Shown here piece after piece: positions 1 to 5,869 of a stretch of DNA of 5,869 bases. The stretch comes from Nitriliruptoraceae bacterium. Lineage in GTDB: Bacteria > Actinomycetota > Nitriliruptoria > Nitriliruptorales > Nitriliruptoraceae. The translations under genes were made by a program, and so were the position numbers. Positions within the stretch are counted from its first letter, which is position 1. The number at the start of each line of letters is the position of its first letter. Below the pieces are notes generated by a model, which was given only the letters and a program-made list of their open reading frames with translations, was not told where the DNA came from and searched no databases. Location: the NCBI GenBank assembly GCA_007131525.1, contig SLQK01000091.1, positions 1 through 5,869 of the forward strand, written 5' to 3'.

Positions 1-565
1 CCAGGACCACCATCAGCACGACCCACACGCCGAACCGGAAGGCGGTGTCGACGTAGTACCCGGAGAGCCGGATGTGCACCAGCGACACGACGATCACCGC
101 GATCCCGAGCAGCCCGTGGGTGAGCCGCCACCACTCGTAGGTCAGCTTGAACCGCTCGGTCCACATCGAGGTGACGATGATCACCACGAGCAGCCCGAGG
201 GCGATCACCCCCGTCACCCCTCGCCAGGTGAGCAGCGACGGGTCGTAGATGGCCGACCCGAGCGGTGTGATCGGGATCAGGATCAGCGGGTGCGCCAGCA
301 GGAACGCGAAGGCCACGAAGGAGATCTCCTTGTGGAACTTCAGCACCACGTCGAGGCCGTAGGGCGCGTCGACGGGCTGGAACCTCGCCGTCGTGGCGAA
401 CTGCAGGCCGAGCATCGACAGCCCGATGAAGCCGAGCGCCACCGACAGCTCGTGCCAGAACCCGCGCGCCGGCGGTGGGTCGCCGGCCAGCATCAGCAGC
501 AGCGGGCCCACCACGACGACCAGGTAGACGACCAGCCACAGCGCCCCGCGGACCGCGAACCGCAT
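1..565 (-). CDS. Ferric-reductase-like transmembrane heme protein (3' end cut off by window edge)
   Basis: Membrane protein of the ferric reductase/NADPH oxidase-like transmembrane family, which carries electrons across the membrane through two b-type hemes. The 188 visible residues start at the ATG at 565-563, preceded by AAGGAG (579-574) with an 8-base spacer. About six hydrophobic segments are seen, near residues 8-27, 38-58, 78-100, 116-134, 148-168 and from 174 on. Two His pairs, H78/H92 (FHKE...AHP) and H150/H164 (LTHG...LVHI), each sit 14 residues apart on consecutive helices, the pattern expected for bis-His heme ligands in this family. Family members often continue into a cytoplasmic FAD/NAD(P)H reductase domain; that part would lie left of the window and is not seen. 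It starts 37 bases after the kinase stop on the same strand, so it could be read with the sugar genes, although no metabolic link is obvious. The physiological electron acceptor cannot be told. Confidence 0.82.
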   Translation of the reverse strand, partial: MRFAVRGALWLVVYLVVVVGPLLLMLAGDPPPARGFWHELSVALGFIGLSMLGLQFATTARFQPVDAPYGLDVVLKFHKEISFVAFAFLLAHPLILIPITPLGSAIYDPSLLTWRGVTGVIALGLLVVIIVTSMWTERFKLTYEWWRLTHGLLGIAVIVVSLVHIRLSGYYVDTAFRFGVWVVLMVVL

Positions 566-602
566 CGTTGGGTCTCCTTCCGAACGGGGACGTGGTGTCC
601 GC

Positions 603-1535
603 TCAGCCCTCCACCTCGTCGACCCGAGGTGGGTCCGAGCCGGCCCGGGTGCAGGTGATCGCGGCGGCCCGGCGCGCGGAGGTCAGGGCAGACCGCAGGG
701 CGTCGTCGTCCAGCCCGGCGAGCTCGGCCCGGCCCGAGACGCCCTCACGGTCCAGCCACGCCAGCAGGCCCGAGGTGAACGCGTCACCGGCGCCGACGGT
801 GTCGACCACCTCGACCCGTTCCCCCGGCACCGACACCTCGCGGCCGTCGGCGGTGATGGCAACCGCCCCGTCGGGGCCGCGGGTCACCACGACCTGCGCC
901 GGTCCGCTGCCCGCCCAGCGCCGTGCGACGGCCTGCCAACCGTCCACCTCGGGGTGGAGCTGCGCGAGATCCTCGTCGCTGACCTTCACCAGATCCAGCC
1001 CGGCGACCACCTCGTCGACCATCCGGGCGTAGGCCGCGACCCCGCCGGCCTGGTGGCAGGCCAGGGGCCGCACGTTGGGGTCGAGGCTGGTCAGCCGCGT
1101 CCCCGCCTCGCGTCGGAGCAGCGCCGCCAGCGCGGCACCGGTGGGCTCGTGGGCGAACCCGATCGCGCCGAGGGACACGTGCAGCGCGGCCCGATCGGGC
1201 AGGGCCGGCAGGTGCGCCTGCTCGATGGCAGCGGCCGCCGTGCCGTCGAGGTAGAAGCCGTAGGTCGCCCGGCCCTCGTCGTCGAGGTGGACGACGGCCA
1301 GCGTGGAGGGCGCCTCGAACCTCGGTGCCAGCGACAGGTCGACGCCGTCGGCAGCCAGGCGCTCGGCCAGCAGCCTGCCGAAGGCATCGCGCGACAGTCC
1401 GCCGAGGTAGTGGGTCGCACGGCCGAGGCGTCCGAGGCCGACGGCCACGTTGTAGGGCGAGCCGCCGGCCAGCGGCAGCAGCAGGCCGTCCCGGGGCGCC
1501 AGGTCGATCAGCGCTTCACCGGCGACGACGATCAC
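603..1535 (-). CDS. PfkB-family carbohydrate kinase, fructokinase-like
   Basis: Cytoplasmic ATP-dependent sugar kinase of the ribokinase/PfkB family, 310 residues, the usual length. The N-terminus GEALIDLAP (6-14) is typical of fructokinases. GGSPYNVA (24-31) is the first PfkB signature region involved in sugar binding. DPNVRP (152-157) and TRG (218-220) are conserved internal motifs. DTVGAGDAF (245-253) is the second signature, with the anion-hole GAGD and the catalytic base D251, all intact. The start is GTG at 1535-1533. It overlaps the TGA of the upstream GH13 gene by 4 bases (GTGA) and has GGAAGG (1547-1542) 6 bases ahead, so translational coupling is likely. Fructose is the best guess for the substrate, from the N-terminal motif and from pairing with an alpha-glucosidase that could release fructose. 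Other ketoses or aldoses handled by PfkB kinases cannot be excluded from sequence alone. Confidence 0.9.
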   Translation of the reverse strand: MIVVAGEALIDLAPRDGLLLPLAGGSPYNVAVGLGRLGRATHYLGGLSRDAFGRLLAERLAADGVDLSLAPRFEAPSTLAVVHLDDEGRATYGFYLDGTAAAAIEQAHLPALPDRAALHVSLGAIGFAHEPTGAALAALLRREAGTRLTSLDPNVRPLACHQAGGVAAYARMVDEVVAGLDLVKVSDEDLAQLHPEVDGWQAVARRWAGSGPAQVVVTRGPDGAVAITADGREVSVPGERVEVVDTVGAGDAFTSGLLAWLDREGVSGRAELAGLDDDALRSALTSARRAAAITCTRAGSDPPRVDEVEG

Positions 1536-3184
1536 AGCCTGCCTTCCACCTCGGTGCCTGCCTCCAACTCGACGATAACGGCCGCGTCCTCAGGCAGGGT
1601 CAGCTCGCCGTCGATCAGCACCGTCCGGTCGTCGGTGGCGACGACGAGGCGCGCGTGCTCGGGCAGGACCAGCGTCGCCGGGCCCTCACCGTCACCGACG
1701 TGGAGGGCGACCAGCACCTCCTCCCCGCGCTCGATCGCGATGACGGGGCCGTCCTCCAGCAGCCACGTCGTCGACGTCCGACCGTGGAGAGCGGGCAGCG
1801 CACGTCGAGCGTGCAGGAGCGCTCGCGTCCGCTCGAGCTGGGAGGTCGGATCGGCGGTCTGGGCAGCCACGGTGTGACTGGCGTCGTGGTTCGTCCCGAA
1901 GGGCAGCCACGGCGTGCCCGTGGTGAAGCCGAACCCCTGAGACGGCTCCCAGAGCATCGGTGTACGGGCCGGGTCCCGCCCGGGGACATCCTCCAGGCGG
2001 AGAGCGATCGGGTCCTCGGCGACACCAGGCGGCAGGACGCCGTCGCCCAGCCCGAGCTCATCACCCTGGTAGAGGAACGGGACGCCCGGCAGGCAGCACA
2101 GCAGCGTCAGGTAGGCCAGCGACCGGCGGGCGCCCAGCTCACCGCCGCCGAACCGGGTGGCGGCGTGGGGGGCATCGTGGCTCGACAGTGGCCACGCCAG
2201 CCGGTCCTCGCAGGTCTCGACGAAGGGACGGAGCTGGTCACGGATGTCGGTGGCATCCCAGCTGGCCTCGATCGTGGCGAAAGCGAAGGCGGCGTGCAGC
2301 GCGTCGTCGGTCACGTACCGCCGGAGCTTGGCGGCGTCGAGCACGTACACCTCGCCGAGCAGGACCGCGCCGTACGCGTCGGCGATCCGGCGCCAGTCCC
2401 GGTAGATGTCGACCACCCCCGGCTGGTCAAGGTCGTGGATGTGGGCGAACCGCTCGAACACCGAGGTGGCGGCGGCGAGGCTCACGTTGGTGAGCAGCGG
2501 GTTGTCCCGGAACGCGGGATCCTCCACCAGCGAGTGGGCGACGTCGATGCGGACCCCGTCCACCCCCCGTTCGAACCAGGCCGTGAGGATGTCCTCGAAG
2601 GCGGCGCGGACGCGGGGCTCCGCCCAGTTCAGATCGGGCTGCTCGGGCAGGAACAGGTGCATGTAGTACTGCCCCGTGGCCGCGTCGAAGGTCCAGGCTG
2701 GCCCGCCGAAGTGGCTCACCCAGTTGTTGGGCGGCCCGCCGTCGGGGGCCGGGTCACGCCAGACGTAGAAGTCGCGGTGCTCGGCGCCGCGGCTGGAGCG
2801 GCTGTCCAGGAACCAGGCGTGCTGGTCCGAGGTGTGGTTGGGCACCAGGTCCATCAGCACCTTGAGCCCCAGGGCGTGGGCGTCCTCCAGGAGCCCGGTC
2901 AGCTCATCGAGATCGCCGTAGGCCGGCTCCACGCCGAGGTAGTCGGCGACGTCGTAGCCGTGGTCGCGCTGGGGCGACGGGGTGATCGGGGTCAGCCACA
3001 CCACGTCGACGCCGAGCTCGGCCAGGTGCTCGAGACGCGTCCGCAGCCCGGGGAGGTCGCCGATGCCGTCGCCGTCGGCGTCGGCGAAGGAGCGCACGTA
3101 CACCTCGTAGCCGACCGCACCGACCCACCAGGCCGGACGGGGATCGTCGCTGGATGGAGCAGGGGGTCGGGTCGTGGATGACAT
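1532..3184 (-). CDS. GH13 alpha-glucosidase / oligo-1,6-glucosidase-type glycoside hydrolase
   Basis: Retaining alpha-glucoside hydrolase of 550 residues. There is no signal peptide, so it should act in the cytoplasm on imported oligosaccharides. The (beta/alpha)8 barrel motifs appear in order: GDGIGDLPGL (38-47), region I DLVPNH (112-117), QPDLN (182-186, typical of the oligo-1,6-glucosidase/alpha-glucosidase group), region II GVRIDVAH (210-217) with R212 and nucleophile D214, region III GEVY (277-280) with acid/base E278, and region IV SSHD (334-337) with H336 and D337. FLYQGDELGLGD (370-381) follows, then a C-terminal beta domain from about 450. Region IV usually reads NHD; here the Asn is Ser335. 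The residue after the nucleophile is Val, which in characterised members tends to go with alpha-1,6 or sucrose-isomer hydrolysis, but this is weak evidence. The ATG at 3184-3182 has GAGAGGAG (3196-3189) 4 bases ahead. It heads the leftward operon, divergent from the LacI regulator. The exact substrate is not determinable. Confidence 0.92.
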   Translation of the reverse strand: MSSTTRPPAPSSDDPRPAWWVGAVGYEVYVRSFADADGDGIGDLPGLRTRLEHLAELGVDVVWLTPITPSPQRDHGYDVADYLGVEPAYGDLDELTGLLEDAHALGLKVLMDLVPNHTSDQHAWFLDSRSSRGAEHRDFYVWRDPAPDGGPPNNWVSHFGGPAWTFDAATGQYYMHLFLPEQPDLNWAEPRVRAAFEDILTAWFERGVDGVRIDVAHSLVEDPAFRDNPLLTNVSLAAATSVFERFAHIHDLDQPGVVDIYRDWRRIADAYGAVLLGEVYVLDAAKLRRYVTDDALHAAFAFATIEASWDATDIRDQLRPFVETCEDRLAWPLSSHDAPHAATRFGGGELGARRSLAYLTLLCCLPGVPFLYQGDELGLGDGVLPPGVAEDPIALRLEDVPGRDPARTPMLWEPSQGFGFTTGTPWLPFGTNHDASHTVAAQTADPTSQLERTRALLHARRALPALHGRTSTTWLLEDGPVIAIERGEEVLVALHVGDGEGPATLVLPEHARLVVATDDRTVLIDGELTLPEDAAVIVELEAGTEVEGRL

Positions 3185-3209
3185 CAGGCTCCTCTCGCTG
3201 CATCCACCT

Positions 3210-3235
3210 GCGGCCTGGAAGCGCTTGCAGGCCGC
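3210..3235. promoter_or_regulatory. LacI-family operator (site 1) between the divergent units
   Basis: A 26-base inverted repeat centred between 3222 and 3223, with 12 of 13 base pairs matching; the only mismatch is the pair 3218/3227. Its core at 3216-3229, TGGAAGCGCTTGCA, fits the LacI/CcpA-type consensus TGNAANCGNTTNCA at every fixed position, including the central CG where the hinge helices of these repressors insert a leucine. It lies 26 bases from the GH13 start and about 100 bases before the LacI start, so one bound dimer could affect both units. The adjacent gene product is the natural candidate ligand, which is inference. Confidence 0.8.
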
Positions 3236-3254
3236 GCGCAGCGCGGGCTACGTT
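3225..3254 (+). promoter_or_regulatory. Possible lacI promoter overlapping operator site 1
   Basis: TTGCAG (3225-3230) as a -35-like element and TACGTT (3249-3254, fitting the TANNNT pattern) as a -10-like element are 18 bases apart. The -35-like hexamer is part of the right half of operator site 1, so repressor binding would block this promoter, as in autoregulation. The match is modest, and in GC-rich DNA such pairs arise by chance. The same TTGCAG-operator arrangement recurs before the ATPase gene, which raises its credibility. Confidence 0.4.
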
Positions 3255-3281
3255 GCCAGGTCACGCACCTGCCGTGCAACG
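3251..3281. repeat. Interrupted inverted repeat in the divergent intergenic region
   Basis: CGTTGCCAGGT (3251-3261) pairs with ACCTG (3267-3271) and GCAACG (3276-3281), leaving a 5-base loop (3262-3266) and a 4-base bulge (3272-3275). It overlaps the end of the predicted lacI -10 element and probable transcription start. It could be a 5' leader stem-loop or a binding site for another regulator; it resembles no motif I can name. Confidence 0.35.
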
Positions 3282-3336
3282 CCGCGAGGTGGCTGCGGCG
3301 TCCGGTGGCGTGGGAGCGGGAGCAGCGCTGCAGACC

Positions 3337-4374
3337 GTGAGTGCGACGATCGAGGACGTGGCGAGGGCGGCCCAGGTGTCGGTCGCGACGGTGTCGCGCG
3401 CGCTGCGGGGGTTGCCGAACGTGGCCCCGTCGACCCGCGAGCGGGTCGTCGCCGTGGCGAAGGAGCTCGAGTACGTCGCCGACCCGACGGCTTCCCGGCT
3501 CGCGGGTGGTCAGCGCCTGGTCATCGGGCTGGTCGTGCCGATGCTCGGGCAGTGGTACTACGCGAAGCTGTTCTCCGGGGTCGAGGCCGTCGCGACCGTG
3601 GCCGGCTACGACGTCCTGCCCTTCACGACCTCCGGTCCGGGCGGGAGCCAGCGCTTCGTGCAGCAGCTGCCCTTCCGGAAGCGCGTGGACGGGTTGATCC
3701 TGGCCGACGCCCCCTTCGACGACGCGCAGTTCACGGCCGTCGCCCGGACCGGGGTCCCGATGGTCTCCCTCGGGGCCTTCGCGCCCGGCGTCTCCGGCAT
3801 CGCGGTGGACAACGTCGCCGCTGCCGAGCTGGCGGTGGGGCATCTCACCGCGCTCGGTCACACGCGCATCGCGCTGATCGGGGGGAGCCCCGACGATCCC
3901 TTCCGGTTCTCGGTGCCGGTCGACCGCTTCCACGGCTACCAGGAGGCGCTGCGGGCGGCTGGCCTGCGTTTCGATCCGACGCTGGTCGTGCCCGGCAACT
4001 TCTCCGCCGACGGGGGCGCCGAGGCGATGCACCGGCTCCTCCTCGCACCGACCCCGCCGACGGCGGTGTTCGCCTGCTCGGACGAGATGGCGATCGGGGC
4101 GATCCAGGTCGCGCGCGACGCGGGCTTGCGCGTGCCCGAGGATCTCTCCGTCATCGGCATAGACGACCACGACATCTCTGCCTACGTTGGCCTCACCACC
4201 ATCCATCAGGACGTGATCGGGCAGGGCGAGCGTGTCGCGCACCTGCTCCTCGATCGGCTCCGGTCGGATGGCGAGATCGACGTGCTCCACGAGCGGCACC
4301 CGACCCGGCTCGTGGTGCGACGCACGACGGCACCACCCCCGGTCGGGGACCCGCCCGCTGGGCGCCGCGGGTAA
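3337..4374 (+). CDS. LacI-family transcriptional regulator (sugar-responsive repressor)
   Basis: DNA-binding regulator of 345 residues, the normal LacI-family length. The N-terminal helix-turn-helix is TIEDVARAAQVSVATVSRAL (4-23). The hinge region ASRLAGGQ (52-59) closely resembles the LacI hinge and keeps the leucine (L55) that inserts at the operator centre. A periplasmic-binding-protein-like sugar-sensing domain spans about 60-330, with typical motifs at 154-160 (GIAVDNV), 174-182 (GHTRIALIG), 245-252 (FACSDEMA) and 270-277 (LSVIGIDD). I chose GTG at 3337 because it places the HTH at residue 4, as is usual. Its best Shine-Dalgarno, GGGAG (3318-3322), is 14 bases away, which is long. An in-frame GTG at 3310 would add nine residues, and CTG at 3328 has ideal spacing but is a rare start. 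It is divergent from the hydrolase operon and upstream of the importer ATPase, with matching operators beside both, so it is probably the local repressor released by the imported sugar or a derivative. Confidence 0.93.
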   Translation: MSATIEDVARAAQVSVATVSRALRGLPNVAPSTRERVVAVAKELEYVADPTASRLAGGQRLVIGLVVPMLGQWYYAKLFSGVEAVATVAGYDVLPFTTSGPGGSQRFVQQLPFRKRVDGLILADAPFDDAQFTAVARTGVPMVSLGAFAPGVSGIAVDNVAAAELAVGHLTALGHTRIALIGGSPDDPFRFSVPVDRFHGYQEALRAAGLRFDPTLVVPGNFSADGGAEAMHRLLLAPTPPTAVFACSDEMAIGAIQVARDAGLRVPEDLSVIGIDDHDISAYVGLTTIHQDVIGQGERVAHLLLDRLRSDGEIDVLHERHPTRLVVRRTTAPPPVGDPPAGRRG

Positions 4375-4393
4375 CTATCCTCCAAGAACCTGA

Positions 4394-4408
4394 CGAAAAC
4401 GCTTGCAG
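4394..4408. promoter_or_regulatory. LacI-family operator (site 2) upstream of the ATPase gene
   Basis: CGAAAACGCTTGCA (4394-4407) fits TGNAANCGNTTNCA except for C in place of the first T. It shares the 9-base right half CGCTTGCAG exactly with operator site 1, while its left half is more degenerate. It lies 20 bases past the lacI stop and 53 bases before the ATPase start. The shared half-site suggests the same regulator binds both places, probably more weakly here. Confidence 0.68.
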
Positions 4409-4431
4409 CCACAGCCTCCGACGGCAATAGT
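4403..4431 (+). promoter_or_regulatory. Probable promoter of the ABC importer genes
   Basis: TTGCAG (4403-4408) and AATAGT (4426-4431) are separated by 17 bases. The -35-like hexamer is the right half of operator site 2, matching the arrangement at site 1. Transcription would begin near 4438, leaving a short leader before the AGGGAG ribosome binding site (4447-4452). The -10 matches the sigma-70 consensus at 4 of 6 positions and the -35 at 3 of 6, so this is a moderate prediction supported mainly by its position. The rest of the 86-base gap after lacI holds only operator site 2. Confidence 0.5.
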
Positions 4432-4460
4432 GGGGGGCGGCGACAGAGGGAGACTGCACG

Positions 4461-5660
<1,200 letters not shown>

Positions 5661-5663
5661 GTT

Positions 5664-5714
5664 CCAGTGGGGCGTGGTGCGGTTGCGTCACGCCCCCGAC
5701 GCCGCCTCCACTGG
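5664..5714 (+). terminator. Nested hairpins after the ATPase gene (terminator-like or mRNA processing structure)
   Basis: GGGGCGTG (5669-5676) pairs perfectly with CACGCCCC (5689-5696) around a 12-base loop. A second pair, CCAGTGG (5664-5670) and CCACTGG (5708-5714), brackets it and shares two bases with the inner arm, so the two cannot both form fully. No T-run follows, which is common in high-GC organisms. The stem begins only 3 bases after the ATPase stop. It may end or partly end transcription, or protect a 3' end, letting the ATPase and lipoprotein be made in different amounts. Confidence 0.5.
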
Positions 5715-5735
5715 GAGCCGCGGCGGAGCACGACT

Positions 5736-5756
5736 CGGACCGGTGAGACCGGTCCG
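5736..5756 (+). repeat. Perfect inverted repeat before the lipoprotein gene
   Basis: CGGACCGGT (5736-5744) and ACCGGTCCG (5748-5756) are perfect 9-base arms with a 3-base loop (GAG). The repeat lies 18 bases before the ribosome binding site AGGGAG (5775-5780) of the lipoprotein gene. A short direct repeat, CTCGGA, occurs at 5734-5739 and 5757-5762. It could be an RNA stem that stabilises or attenuates the message, or a dimeric protein site. It does not resemble the LacI-type operators elsewhere in the window. Confidence 0.5.
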
Positions 5757-5786
5757 CTCGGATGAATCGACGACAGGGAGTTGATC

Positions 5787-5869
5787 GTGAAGAAGGCCAG
5801 GTTGAGAGTGTGGCGGCCGGTTGCGGTCGTGATGGCGCTCGCGTTGGTGGCGGTTGCGTGTAACGGCAA
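5787..5869 (+). CDS. Lipoprotein, probable sugar-binding protein of the ABC importer (5' end only)
   Basis: Only 27 complete codons are visible, cut by the right edge. They encode a lipoprotein signal peptide: a basic start (MKKARLRVWR, 1-10), a hydrophobic core (PVAVVMALALVAVA, 11-24) and a cysteine at residue 25 followed by NG, fitting a lipobox-like AVAC site. Position -3 is Ala rather than the preferred Leu, so the match is slightly weak. The GTG at 5787 has AGGGAG (5775-5780) 6 bases ahead; an in-frame TTG at 5781 directly abuts that sequence and is unlikely. Following an importer ATPase, an exported lipoprotein is most likely the extracellular solute-binding protein, with permease genes expected further right. 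The mature domain is not in the window, so the function rests on context. Confidence 0.75.
   Translation, partial: MKKARLRVWRPVAVVMALALVAVACNG

Noticed and set aside
74..658. 194-codon open frame on the plus strand at the left end
   Set aside because: Its translation is dominated by His, Arg, Pro, Gln and Asp. The opposite strand encodes a convincing multi-pass membrane protein with paired heme-ligand histidines.
1325..3181. 618-codon open frame on the plus strand opposite the GH13 and kinase genes
   Set aside because: It runs antisense to two genes with intact catalytic motifs. Its translation is rich in Arg, Gly, Val and Gln with no recognisable domain, as expected for the complementary frame of GC-rich coding DNA.
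3232..3246. CCGCGC/GCGCGG inverted repeat beside operator site 1
   Set aside because: Only 6 base pairs of pure GC in a very GC-rich region, overlapping the operator edge; too likely by chance to call as a separate element.
3154..3336. Upstream in-frame extension of the LacI gene to the ATG at 3154
   Set aside because: It would overlap the GH13 start, run through the operator palindrome and add 61 residues unlike any LacI-family N-terminus.
3184..4299. 371-codon open frame on the minus strand opposite the LacI gene
   Set aside because: It would cover the divergent regulatory region and lie antisense to a clear LacI-family gene; its translation is low in hydrophobic core residues and has no family motifs.
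4331..4371. GC-rich short hairpins (CCCCG/CGGGG and CGCCC/GGGCG) at the end of the LacI gene as a terminator
   Set aside because: They lie inside the coding sequence, the stems are only about 5 base pairs, and no T-run follows; such pairs are frequent by chance at this GC content.

Overview
The window is very GC-rich (roughly 70% by eye, not counted), uses GTG as well as ATG starts, and strongly prefers G or C in third codon positions. This fits a high-GC Gram-positive bacterium (Actinomycetota). The gene families present agree with that, but nothing here fixes a genus.

Layout: two divergent transcription units meet at a regulatory region at about 3185-3336. The leftward unit (minus strand, read from 3184 down to 1) encodes a GH13 alpha-glucosidase-type enzyme, then a PfkB/fructokinase-type sugar kinase whose start overlaps the GH13 stop by 4 bases, and then, 37 bases further on, a ferric-reductase-like heme membrane protein that runs off the left edge. 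The rightward unit begins with a LacI-family repressor (3337-4374). It is followed by a promoter/operator region, a UgpC/MsmK/MsiK-type ABC importer ATPase (4461-5660), a hairpin-rich spacer, and the first 27 codons of a lipoprotein (5787 to the right edge), most likely the importer's sugar-binding protein.

The pieces form a coherent sugar-use locus. The importer brings an oligosaccharide in, the cytoplasmic GH13 enzyme cuts it, and the kinase phosphorylates a released monosaccharide. A hydrolase coupled to a fructokinase-like kinase suggests a glucose-fructose disaccharide (sucrose or an isomer such as isomaltulose) as a testable substrate; this is inference. Two sites matching the LacI/CcpA-type consensus TGNAANCGNTTNCA lie in the two intergenic promoter regions (near 3216-3229 perfectly, near 4394-4407 with one mismatch). 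In both, the right half-site overlaps a plausible -35 element, so the local LacI protein probably represses itself, the ATPase promoter and perhaps the hydrolase operon.

I see no clearly new system. The points most worth a second look are the paired operators, a Ser in place of the usual Asn in the GH13 catalytic region IV, the heme membrane protein behind the sugar genes, and the structured spacer before the lipoprotein gene. I found no RNA genes, mobile elements or CRISPR arrays.
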